From: Xenopus tropicalis
Lineage: Eukaryota; Chordata; Amphibia; Anura; Pipidae
Direction of reading: 5' to 3'
Assembly: GCF_000004195.4 (NCBI RefSeq)
Contig: NC_030683.2
Span: 72,201,764-72,265,763 of the forward strand
DNA: 64,000 nt
In this document: one piece after another, positions 42,488-53,333 of the stretch
Layout of the letters: each line of letters begins with the position of its first letter
How positions within the stretch are numbered: the first letter of the stretch is position 1
Notes under the pieces: generated by a model
Told to the model about the DNA's origin: nothing
Database searches by the model: none
What the model saw: only the letters and a program-made list of their open reading frames with translations
Position numbers and translations under genes: made by a program

Positions 42488-42807
42488 CGCTGTGTGAAAT
42501 AGCCAAGTGCGGCACGTGAAATAGCCCAGCGGGAGCCGAACAGAGGGAAGGAATCATGGTAACTGGCAACGGAGTAACAGTTACTTTCTGACAGGAGCCA
42601 AACAACATGCAGCAACTTGTAACTACAAGTAACGAATTGCACTCGCAACTTGCCAGTGAGTGGGAAGGCTACATATAGCCTCTCCTCCTGATTGGCCAGT
42701 TGCATCCCAGCTCCTTAACTCCTGCAGTGCTGGACAGAAAGGTGCCTAACATGTATATAGGACTACTATTTTAATGTGCGGGCATATTTATTATAGTGTG
42801 TATGCCA

Positions 42808-42931
42808 ACATCAGCGGTGATGTTGCCTATAGCAACCAATCGATCCTTGCTTTTTTTTTTTTTTTTTAGATGACTGTTCAAATTTAATTGCTGATTGGTA
42901 GCTATGGGCAACATCACCGGTGATGTTGGCT
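42808..42931. mobile_element. Short palindromic MITE (CCAACATCAGCGGTGATG)
   Basis: GCCAACATCAGCGGTGATGT with CAACCAAT on the left mirrors ATTGGTAG and ACATCACCGGTGATGTTGGC on the right. A poly-T run lies between. Confidence 0.72.
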
Positions 42932-42933
42932 TA

Positions 42934-43276
42934 GGGCTCTGGCACACGAGGAGATTTGTCGCCTGCGTTTTTTCCCCCTGGCGCTTTGGCGACAAGTCGC
43001 CACGACAATACCCACAAAGAGATTTCATGCAAGTTGAGCTCCAGGCGATCTGCTACCCATGGTACCACTCAACAGTTAAACCTCCCTCATGTTTACTCAA
43101 GTCGCTCAGAAAAGGGTCTGTGTGCGATTTGAAACAGCAGGCGATTTGAAGTAGCCTCGTATGTTTTGACGCTGGTGATTTCCATTGATTTAGCATTGGC
43201 GTCTTGTCGCTCGTCTTGTCACCAAATCGCTCTTTTAAAAATCGCCGGCGACAAATCTCCTCGTGTGCCAGAGCCC
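42934..43276. mobile_element. Palindromic MITE (GGGCTCTGGCACAC family), longer copy
   Basis: Ends GGGCTCTGGCACACGAGGAG and CTCCTCGTGTGCCAGAGCCC, with GATTTGTCGCC and its inverse inside. Flanked by TTA on both sides. It shares termini with 18883-19059 but has a different centre. It adjoins the MITEs on both sides almost without a gap. Confidence 0.82.
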
Positions 43277-43281
43277 TTATA

Positions 43282-43574
43282 CAGGTATAAGACCTGGCTT
43301 TCCGGATAAGGCATCTTTCCGTAATTTGGATCTCCATACCTTAAGTCTACTAAAAAATAACTTAAACATCATTTAAACCCAATAGGATTGTTTTGCCTCC
43401 AATAAGGATTAATTATATCTTAGTTGGGATCAAGTAGAAGATTCTGTTTTATTACAGAGAAAAAAGGAAATCGAATTAGAATTATTTGCTTATAATGGAG
43501 TCTATTGGAGATGGCCTTTCCGTAATTCGGAACTTTCTGGATAACGGGTTTCCGGATAAGGGATCCTATACCTG
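43282..43574 (+). mobile_element. TA-type MITE (CAGGTAT family), copy 4
   Basis: CAGGTATAAGACC to GGATCCTATACCTG, flanked by TA (43280-43281 and 43575-43576). The internal blocks are those of copy 3. Confidence 0.85.
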
Positions 43575-43576
43575 TA

Positions 43577-44526
43577 CACTATAGTAAATATCCCCTTAAT
43601 GTGCTTTTGGTAAAGTGGCTTTACAGACAGGATCAGAGGCGGGCCAGCTCACCCCCGCACCATCCACCTGTGTGTGCACGTGAACATGCAAGCATGTGCA
43701 GTGACGTTGCAGGGGGGAGGCACACAATGGTAAGGCACAAGCGGGGCAAAGCAAGCACAGGCACACTAGGGGTATGCAGAAGTGGTACATGCCAGCACCC
43801 CCTTATCGTTGCACCCTAGGCAGGTGCCTCTTTTGCCTAACCCTAGTTCCAGCAATGGACAGGATACCCCACTGTATTTATCTGGAAACAGTTCAAAACA
43901 TGAGGACTGTAGGTTTGGGTCTGGATTTTGATTCACCATTTAATAAAGGCAATTACTGTACCAAAGTTTTCTGTTTCCACATGCTAGCAGATTATAATAC
44001 AGTTGAAATAAATTAAACATGCATTTTAATTTTAATCTGTACTCAAAGCTTGGCCGCAGCAGTCTCTTAAAATATTTAGACAAGGATTTTCTAAATAATT
44101 TTTCTTTGTGTTTTACCTTAATGTAATTTTCTCTTATTATCTTTCCTGCTTCATCATTTTGGAGCTGCAAATATAAAACTGCAAATAATAAAGGTGTTTG
44201 TGGCATTGTGAGCATTAAGAATTTTATAGGGTTCTTAGACTGAAGTTTAGGAGACACCGGGGGATGCATTGAGCCACAAACAAAGCTTGTAATATTTTTT
44301 TTTTCCCCAAGAAATATTTTATCAAGATTCCAGACTCAGTTTGTATGACAAAAAACAAAGACCCAATAGGGGCACTTAGAAAATTAAAAATCCAACTGTG
44401 GGAAACTTTACTACAGGAGGTACACAGCTAATGAACGTTGTGTTACCAATAATGAGATAATTTGCAAGGGCTAAATTTGAAAAAAAAAAAAATATTTTAT
44501 ATGCAATTTAGTACAGCCTTAAATAG
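43577..44526. other. Intergenic, nothing convincing
   Basis: The GC-richer stretch 43620-43850 looks like a degraded DNA transposon (GCACCCTAGGCAGGTGCCTC). The rest is AT-rich. No gene. Confidence 0.4.
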
Positions 44527-44528
44527 TA

Positions 44529-44731
44529 CAGGTATGGGACCTGTTATCCAGAATGCTTGGGACCTGGGGTTATACTAATGGGTCTTTACATAATTTGGAT
44601 CTCCATATGTTAAGACTGCTAAAAACCAGGAATGTAAATTGTTTTCTTAATATGGAGTCTATAGGAGATGGCCTTCCTATAATTCAGAGCTTTCTGGATG
44701 ATGGGTTTCAGGTCAATGGATCCTATACCTG
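44529..44731 (+). mobile_element. TA-type MITE (CAGGTAT family), copy 5, internally deleted
   Basis: CAGGTATGGGACCTGTTATCC to GGATCCTATACCTG, TA-flanked, but only 203 bp. The middle (the poly-A and AGTACAAG region of copy 3) is missing. Confidence 0.82.
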
Positions 44732-44758
44732 TACTTTTTAAACATTTCAAAATCTATA

Positions 44759-45082
44759 TACTATATCAGTGATCCCCAACCAGTGGTTCATTAGCAACAT
44801 GTTGCTCCCCAACCCCTTGGATGTTGCTCCCAGTGGTCTCAAAGCAGGTGCTTATTTTTGAATTCCTTGCTTGGAGGCAAGTTTTGGTTGCATAAAAACC
44901 AGGTGTGCTGCCAAACAGAGCCTCCTGTAGGCTGCCAGTCCACTTAGGAGCTACCGAATAGCCAATCACAGCCCTTATTTGGCATCCTCATGAACATTTT
45001 TCATGCTTGTGTTGTCCTCCAAATCTTTTTACATTTGAGTGTGGCTCACGGTTATAAAAGGTTGGGGATCCCTGTACTATAT
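44759..45082 (+). mobile_element. hAT MITE (CAGTGATCCCCAACC family), copy D
   Basis: The element is 44767-45074. The perfect 8-bp TSD TACTATAT lies at 44759-44766 and 45075-45082. The minus frame 44766-44969 is spurious. Confidence 0.93.
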
Positions 45083-47285
45083 ATTCAGTATGGACCGAAT
45101 ACCACACCACCAGCAAATAAGTATAAAAAAAGTACCATGAAATGAAACCATCACTACATATACTTCTCTACTACCCTACACAATCAAACACATGTTGGTA
45201 ACAAAGACATGCACCTCCACCACAGTGTATATAATACCCTTTAAAGAGGAGTGTAATAAAAGAAGCAAAGTTTGGTAACCCATAAGGATTGTTTACTACA
45301 CATGGCTAGAACCTTTTAATACAGTAAACCCATAGAGTATAAGCAGCACATGTTGTACTAGAACCCATGTCATGGCTGCCACATGTATATGACCCAAGAA
45401 TTTGGTGTTTTAGCAACTTTCTAGGAAAACATACAATGACAAGAAGAGCGCACTCATATTGTAAAACTGTATGATGAAAATTTTCTTTACTAAAATTAGA
45501 TAAAACCATTCACAAACATAGAGGTTATCACTGTCTGGTACTGTTGATTCCTTTATAGCGTTCCCTCCAGTAAAACTTTCCATCACTGAAACCCAATATG
45601 GCTTAAATACTGTTTTATGCTCCTCATTTTATCCAAACTTTCAATGCCTCAAATTGGGTGTATTTATTTCATACATTTCGCCATTTTTTCTCCTTTGCCT
45701 ACATTTAGTGATAAGATTATTTCCAGGCTAATCCCTATCAGTAAACTGACTGGACAAGCAATTGATTTGGTACCTTGGCCAATCAGGTTGCTCTAAAAAA
45801 GTGTCTGGATACAATGTTGCCAGGCTGTTCCCATGTTGATCCTGCCCTCTCCCATAATAAAAATTCTGGGATTGAGCATTTTAAAATTATGGCCTGGCAG
45901 CCAGCAAGTAGTTTGTTCCTCATGTATAACTAAAGTCCATCAAAAATAACTTCAATGTTCCTCAGTCAAGAAGTGCAAAGCTACAGCGCTGCTGTGTTTT
46001 CTATTAAAGTGTCACTTTTCCTCCCAAAAAAAGCATTCTCTCTGATTTTTCCACTCTAGGATAAATTCATACTTTTACACATTTTTGCACACACACAAAA
46101 TTAAAATAAAAATATCCTCTTCAAAGCCCAACATCAGCTATGGCAGCATGGCAGTGCATGTGTTAAGTAAAAGCACTCCTGTATCAGACAACGCTGAAAT
46201 TCCCATGATGAATGCACAAGAAGCCTGTTTCTTTCATTTTAACACCCCTGGTAAATATAACAAATTATAGTTTTTCCACAATGGTGGCAAAGAATGTAAG
46301 CAAAGCAGGGTTTTTAGGGCCAAGTCTGGATTCCATGTTACTCGTTCACACAGCAGGCAAAGTGATAGCAAAGCTCTCACACCAACCTGAGTGAATCTTG
46401 GCCTCCTAAAAGGATTTCTTTTCAAGGAATATTTGAATTACAGAACACAGACTCTGACACATAAAGACCATTAATTAAACAGTTTGTGACATAAACACAG
46501 CCATTAAGAAAAATAAATACCAAATGCACCTAAACCTAAAGTAAAAAAAGGAGCTTATTTAATGATAGTGGGACAAACTGCCATGCTCTTTAAACTCTGC
46601 CTGGCCTGTGGCCACTGGTCTGAAGTGCCAGGACCCATGTTCCCCCATGAATACAAGGCAGCCTATGTATGACAGCACTGTATTCATCATAGGGGGTTGT
46701 TGCATGTAGGTGGTCCTTATTACTATAAAGTCTTCTTAAATGACCCTAAAAGATTTTTTTTACATTGATGGACAGAGGGAGGAAAAATAGCAAACTTGAT
46801 GCACAACATCTATATCTGCTGTACCTGCTCTGCTAATTACAGAGGAGGTCTCAGTGTTGCCATATATTATATTAACTGTTTACTACAAACAAAAATTTCC
46901 TGGAAACCCCATTGCCGTATCTGCTTTCTTCCTGCCAAACAGCAGCAGCCTTCCTCTGATTGCAAGTCTAGATAACTCAGGGACTATGAATAACAAAAAC
47001 AGTCACAGCAGGATCAGGGATCCTTTTGCTAAAATACAGTATTTTCTTGCTTACACCACAGCAGCCAAGAAGGCCAAGAAATGTATCAACAGAAACCTAA
47101 ACAATAATGTTTAAACTTTTATACTCCATTATATAAAGGCTATACGGAGCCATAAATTATAGGCTTAAACAGCTACCAGAGAAGATTCTCTCCTGGCTGA
47201 AAACACCTGCAGAGGATACACCCCATGTGCCAAGGGCCTCAGTTGTGTCACAGGATTTATAGTTCTCAGCTGTTACCTTCTGGAG
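45083..47285. other. Intergenic, nothing recognised
   Basis: About 2.2 kb of unique-looking AT-rich DNA. The open frames (45306-45509 minus, 46085-46394 plus, 46854-47114 plus) are short and show no domains. Confidence 0.4.
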
Positions 47286-47412
47286 CACTAAGACATTATT
47301 TTGCCTAGTCCTGCGCTTAAGAGCACATGCCCATACCTGGTGCACTCTTACCTTCCGGTTTGTGCCTGTATGTTACCCAACCACTTCCTACTGTGTCTCA
47401 TACCACATGGCA

Positions 47413-47451
<39 letters not shown>

Positions 47452-47545
47452 TGTATTTATTTATTATATCACTTGTCCTCCCTGTGTGTAATTTTGTATT
47501 CTGTGAGATTGTACAGCGCTACGTACCCTTGTGGCGCTTTATATT
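47286..47545 (-). repeat. Interspersed retroposon-like repeat, copy 2, inverted
   Basis: Reverse-complement match of 25120-25375: CATACCTGGTGCACTCTTAC, CATACCACATGGCACTTA, GATTGTACAGCGCTAC and GGCGCTTTATA. A (TA)n tract (47414-47448) has expanded inside it. Confidence 0.65.
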
Positions 47546-47671
47546 ATTAGCTACAAGCATAAAAAAGAAAAGGGAATTAATCGATGCACAGATGTAAATT
47601 CACAGGACCACCATATGGGGTTTACCTTGACTTGGTATGGTGCCATGTCAATTTTATGATCATAACCTTGC

Positions 47672-48039
47672 TAGTGATGAGCGAATCTGTCTGTAAAGCA
47701 ACAAAAAATTTGCACACAGCTTTTTTTGATGCACATGATTTTTTATGTGACCACACCTTTTTTATTCGGCCGCGCCCTTTTTTGACATGACCATGCCTTT
47801 TTTTCCGCAACTGTACCCTTTTTGTCACGAACTCACCTATTGTAACATGTCTTTTTTTTGTGACTACGCCCTTTTTTTACATGACCACGCCTATTTTGAC
47901 ATGACCACACCTTTTTTTTTTAAAGACTGCAAATCTTCACTGCAAAATTTCTCAGAAGTTTTTCAAAACAATTTGCCAGCGGTCAAAATACAGAAATTTG
48001 CTGTGAATCCATGCCTGGCAAAAAAATGTGCTCATCACT
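47672..48039. mobile_element. MITE carrying an internal GACATGACCAcGCC minisatellite
   Basis: The termini GTGATGAGCGAATC and GTGCTCATCAC are flanked by TA. Within are about seven degenerate units of 20-28 bp built on TTTTTGACATGACCACGCC. The right shoulder GAATCCATGCCTGGC matches the MITE at 15844. Frames on both strands (47622-48041) are repeat-derived. Confidence 0.75.
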
Positions 48040-48171
48040 AAACTTTGCAACTAAAAATGCCTGTTTTTGTAGACACTTGCATAGATACTTAATTACTGTT
48101 TTTGTAACACTTACACCTGCATAGGTACTATATTACTAGTGAAACAGGGGGCCAGGGAAAGTGCATTGATC

Positions 48172-48380
48172 AATTCCTGACATTCTGAGGCGGCTCCTGG
48201 ATGCCGCCCCCCCCCCCCGCGCTCCCCAGCGCTTACCTTCTGAGCGCAGGAGCGGGTCCGGGGGCAGTGAGATCGCTAGTGCAGAAAGCGCAATTGCGCT
48301 CTCTGCACTAGAAGAGCAGAGAGCGCTTTAAGAGTGGAAATTCGGCTCTTAAAGTTACCAGGAGCAGGTTTTTGTATGTA
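48172..48380. repeat. GC-rich block with 36-bp palindrome
   Basis: A poly-C run (about 48208-48217) and GC-rich sequence precede a near-perfect palindrome at 48276-48311 (CTAGTGCAGAAAGCGCAA and its inverse, one mismatch). AGTTACCAGGAG at the right is shared with 23440. Probably a degraded DNA transposon. Confidence 0.5.
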
Positions 48381-49969
48381 TGTAACCCCTATTTGGCTAT
48401 AAAATAGTCAAAATCCAGGCTAGTATAGGTGTTAGAGCATGGGGTACATGTGACTTTGTTAGACAGGATGGGCCTTCAGCTTTTATTTCCTCACACGTTT
48501 CATGGTAGGGTGATCAAAAGCATAGAAAAACTACATATTTTAACACTACTTGGGTACAAAATGCTAAACATTTGTAACTATATTTACATTACAGCCATTT
48601 GGTTAGCTAAAGCCCATGCAAAAGCACCCCATCACATGAGAGGTTAAGTGCCAGGTGTTGCAAGAGACAAAAGGAGGACCTGCTCAGTATAGCTGCCATG
48701 CTAATGGGATGTGCGATTAAGAGGCCTTCCTTTCTCTTTTTTACCTTTCTTCCCTATTAATAACATTGGCATCAAGCAACATTTTTGACAGCCATATGGC
48801 AATACTACTGAGAAATCACCTTCCATTTTTCCTGAACCGCTCCTAAATCCCGGAGGGCGAGCACTAGTCTCTAAGGTTCTCCACAAAATGTTAATATCTG
48901 AAAGAAAATGTGACATACAGTACTTTGAAGGTGTTTTGTAAGCATTATAGAGCATCTGTCTTCTCTCCCCTGATGTGACGGTGATGGAAAAAAGTTATGC
49001 TTCAGTAGAACTATGAACCCTTTGATAAACCTGCCCATTACCCCATACTTGGGAGAAAACACATTTACAGGAATTGCTCTTTTTCTATAGAAGGTTGTAG
49101 TTTTTGTCAAATTCTATGCATATAAAAACTCAATATTCCTTGTGCATGTGTGTAAATCCTCATGACACTTATGTATTCACTGAATGGAGTGATCCTGAGC
49201 CAAAAAGTCAAGGGCAGCTGCTCTGTTACAGATATGCTGACTCACTGCTGCTACTTGAGTAGTTAATACAGTATCATGCAGCTGCTCAGCAATGTAGGGT
49301 TTACTTACAAACAGAAATACAATGTGCAAAGTGCAAAAGTGTGCACAAATCTTCATGTTTTTTATCCATAGTGCAAAATTACCCAACTAGAATTTCAGCA
49401 TAATAGACAGTGTCTGCTTAACTTAAAAGGGCTGCCCATGACAAGGGGACTCCTCAATTGACCCTTCGCCTTGAGGCACCCCACTGAACCCCCTTGTTAC
49501 ATACCTTAATGAAACACCAGGAGACAGAGGTAGAGAAAATGGCCACAGCATTTATTCACATTTTATCAAATAAATAGGACCTTGCCAGTCTAACCCAAGA
49601 CAATATTCTAAAGCCATAATTCCATAAGAGGTTGCTACTATGCTCTGCTGTTCCTCGCTGAAGACTTGAATGAGTATTAGACTGCCTCTACCTACAGAGA
49701 GGATGGCCCCAAACTCTGCTACCAGCAGGAGCTGCATTACCAACCATGAGAGAAGTTCAGCTGCCCTGCTGCTGGTCCTAGATCTGCAGTGTCTCGATGA
49801 TAGGAAATCCAAGCAGGCTGTCACCTAGCACAAGCAGTAGTAGCGTCTGTATCTATCAATCCACCGTGCAGTCACAGGAGAGAAACTCCTTTCTCCCTCT
49901 GCTAAAATGACCTGTGCAGTACTCTGGCAAGGTCCTACCGCTGCTGTGACAAATAAAACTTAAAATATA
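48381..49969. other. Intergenic, nothing recognised
   Basis: No gene or repeat family recognised; the open frames here are short and without domains. Confidence 0.4.
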
Positions 49970-50105
49970 TTATCATATATCCACTGTTTTGATCCAGAGG
50001 AAGGCAAAAAACCCAACCTGAAGCTAGTGCCAATTATGCTTCAAGAGGGAAAAAATTCCTTCCTGACCCCCTTGGCGATCGGAAACATTCCCTGGATCAA
50101 GCAAT
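49970..50105. repeat. Probable interspersed repeat (TTCCTTCCTGACCCC)
   Basis: GATCCAGAGGAAGGC, AAAAAACCC, AAAAAATTCCTTCCTGACCC and CCCTGGATCAAGCAA are in an order I recall from a common frog repeat. GATCCAG and CTGGATC are inverted at the ends. Class unknown. Confidence 0.4.
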
Positions 50106-52867
50106 CGTAGTTAACATGAATTAAATACAATGCTGACTTTCAAGTTTATAACATATAAAGATACAGAAAGCACAATATAACAATGCATTCAGGAAAACAT
50201 CCACATTCAGTTATTAATAGATAATATGAAAACAAAAAGAAGAGAAACTCCTGACATTTTGCAAAATATGCAAAAAGGGGGAGGGTGGGTGGGATGTTTC
50301 TACCTGCTCAGAAGATAAGGAAGTGAGTGCTTCTTTTTTCTGACATCACATCCCTCTCATTTTCTCCGCCCCCCAGGCCGGCTCTGCCTTAACTCTTTCC
50401 TTCTCACCTAATCACAGTTGCACCTATTTCTGCCAATCTCTAAACATAAACCAGTGTAATCTGGCTGCTGGTTATTTGGATCCCAAGTCATGCAGCCCCT
50501 GTGCTTATAGCTCCAGGGCTTTCCTTTCTGCAAGAAAATCTTTAGGTGACACACAGTCCCAACTCAAGCCTGTCTGACCCCTTGCTTTTTTGCAGCAGAT
50601 GGCAAAGTTAAAGAGGCAGAATACACTGGGGAAGGGATGTACCACAGGGCAAAACCTGTAGTCATGGGGTCTGCTTTATGGTTGTTACGCCATTTCCTGT
50701 TAAATATAGGTGAAAAAAGAAGTGGGAGGGGCTCCACTTATTAAATGGAGCAATGCCTAATGCAGGCAGCATTTCATTCAAACCACATTCCGCAGGTCTC
50801 TGCTCTCCTAAATGCCAGACATTTCCACAATGCTCCACTCAGCGGCCAAACTGCAAAAAATGGGCGAATGTGGGTTTTTTTTGTTTACACTGTGTGCACT
50901 GCATAGGCTATTGTATATGACCCTTACAAAGTTTATCCATGTGTAATAATTCATAGCAACCAATAAAAAGTTTGCTTTTAGACAGATGACCAGTAGATGC
51001 TATAATTATAGAAATAAAAGATTATACCTGTAGGATGTTTGCACCATTTTAGTCTCAGTATCTCGGTATCAGTGGCATTATTTATCCATCCTTGTACAAT
51101 GTTACATACTGACACATTTGTGGCCAACAATTACGTATTTGTGTCATACTTACAAATTATTTTCTGGAGGCCAAGATACTTAAGACTGATTAACCTGATA
51201 GCAGTATTGTTCAAATAAATACAGTAAAGTGGTCATGCTTAGTACCTTGTGAATGTTGGCCATTTTGGGTAATGCAGGGAAATTTACCTGTATTGGTGGC
51301 TTTTCAACCTTTGGCTGTTACCCGTACATACTTGTGTTACTGTTCTAAGCTATAAACACCACCTTTCACCCTTTTCATATCCCAAGAGGTCGGCAAAGCA
51401 ATAAATCTTGGAAAAACAAATGACACTGAGAGGAAATAGCCTTTTTGCAAGTACTGTGCCAAGATGCAAATTTCACTTCCCTCCCACTTGATCTGTAAAT
51501 CCTTTACATTTCATTGGAGACTGAGCCAGACATACACAAACCTGGTGCAAATCAGTTTCTTACAGAGCTGCGTTTTCCAAAAGCATATTCTGGCACAACT
51601 TGTTATTTAATCAGGCCTCAAACTTTTCAACTCCTCTCTCCTTACCTCTGGAACATTCCTGCGCTGCATTTCTCAACTACTTTTCTCTGCTGTTGCGTTC
51701 TTATTTATGTTAGATAATCTATAGCAGAAATTTAATTCACAGTAAAATTAACTATAAAAAGAATACAGAAATATCACAAGTCTTTATTTAGGTGTCTCTC
51801 TGAGTGACCATTAGTGTCAGTTTTGGTGTGAAAAGCACTGGGATTATCAAATGAACCTCAAAGAATAAACCCCTGTAAGCATATAACTTGGTCACCAGGC
51901 TTTAGTGATGTTAGTACTCTAGTTGCACCATTGTTACAGAGCCAGGGCAGCTCACACAACTTGTTATTTATTAGGCTCCATGCTGATATTGCCATAGTGT
52001 TGCTTGTGTAGCCTAATGTTCTGGACTGGACACAAATTTCCACCAGCCATAGATCTGTAGTGAGGAAATTTCTGAAGTGTTCTACAGCTACTTTTTCTAG
52101 TAGCACTCATTAGTTTCAGTCAAGCAGCAGCCAAAGCGGGAAAAATCATCATAAATGAGATAATTGCATATAAAGGTGACTTCATTAATATGCAAGTGCA
52201 GTTATTTCCACTAGATACACAGGTTTAATATACTAATGTTTAATATAGACTTTTCTTGAGGTCAAATATGCCTGCTGATTGAATTACAAAATAATAAAGA
52301 ATTTAGTTAAGGGTTTAACAACTTTTTATATTAAGTCATTTTATGTATGTATTTGTTTTTACAAGATCTATAATTGTAATTGTTAGCTATTTATCCCTTA
52401 TTTATAATTAGCTGTTATGTAAGGGTGCACTGCTTGTGCATAGGTTGATCAGATGATGAGGCACAGCCATGAGTCTTATCTGAGTACAACAAAGCAATAC
52501 ATTTTCAGTCTGTAATAATTGGGAAGTTGATTAAAGGACTGCAATTAAAAAAAAGAATGGATAGAATGTATATTGGGCAATGGGGAGTGACAATCGAATA
52601 CCATGGGTTATCAAGGAAAGGACAAATGTCATAGAATAAATTCACTGGCACACAAGGCAAATGCAGCAGGGTAATCCCTTGAAAATATATTAGTGGAAAG
52701 CCCAATGTTCCAGGGGGCCACAACCCTTTGTCAAGTGTGGTCCAAAGCATTGCACTTTCTACAAATATACTGTATTTGCATTTTCATGCTGCACTTGCTT
52801 TGTGTGCCCGTAAACGTTCTTCTACTTGATTTGGAAGAGTGCCAATCCTTCTATCATTGAGCACCAG
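50106..52867. other. Intergenic, nothing recognised
   Basis: About 2.8 kb; no gene, clear repeat or strong motif seen. Confidence 0.4.
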
Positions 52868-52995
52868 CAGGTCTGGACTCAAAATAGGCTCTGGCATTTT
52901 AAGCACAAAGAGGCCCAAACAGCCCCCCCCCCCCCATGTGCCCACTAAATAGTGACAGTCTATGGCATCTTATACCATTTGCCAGAATCCACAGC
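52868..52995. mobile_element. Old hAT-like fragment (CAGGTCTGGACT family)
   Basis: Shares CAGGTCTGGACTCAAAATAGG, CTGGCATTTTAAG, CCACTAAATAGTGAC and GCCAGAATCCACAG with relatives at 19716, 55164 and 63110. Confidence 0.6.
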
Positions 52996-53127
52996 ACGGG
53001 CCTAAGCCACCAGGCTTTCTCATATGTTGGGAAGATAAGGGTGTGCTAATGCCTTACCTCGTTTTGGTACCATAAGGACAACTGACAGCATTTAAGGTGT
53101 GGGTAATACTGTGGGATCTGCTTTAGT

Positions 53128-53333
53128 TCTGAATAGTGATTAGCGATTTTTTTCGTGACTTTCGGATCGCCAAAAAAATTTTGTGACTTTCGGATCGCCA
53201 ATACGATGTTATTGTGACTAATACGATTTTTTCGTAAGCATTTTCGTGATATTTGCGATCTTCAGAAATTATTGTATCCAATCTGAATTTTTCCCATTCG
53301 GGATTCAAACTCGTGTTTTAATGAATCGGCCCC
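53128..53333. mobile_element. Degenerate relative of the MITE at 4106
   Basis: Repeats TTTCGTGACTTTCGGATCGCC twice and ends TTTTAATGAATCGGCCCC, resembling the ATGAATGGGCCCC end of 4106-4552. The left terminus is not identified. Confidence 0.55.

Larger units (their letters stand above)
41091..42750 (-). mobile_element. Internally deleted Ty3/gypsy chromovirus remnant
   Basis: On the minus strand the order is LTR fragment (from 42750, TTAGGCACCTTTCTGTCC), gag piece (42487-42125), integrase core to C-terminus (about 42115-41445), chromodomain (41451-41218), poly-G, LTR fragment (from about 41221). Protease, RT, RNase H and the integrase zinc domain are missing, so a deletion of roughly 2.5 kb joined gag to integrase near 42120. 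The LTR pieces at both ends share GTTAGGCACC, TTTCTGTCC and AGCACTGCAGGAGTTAAGG. Confidence 0.82.
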
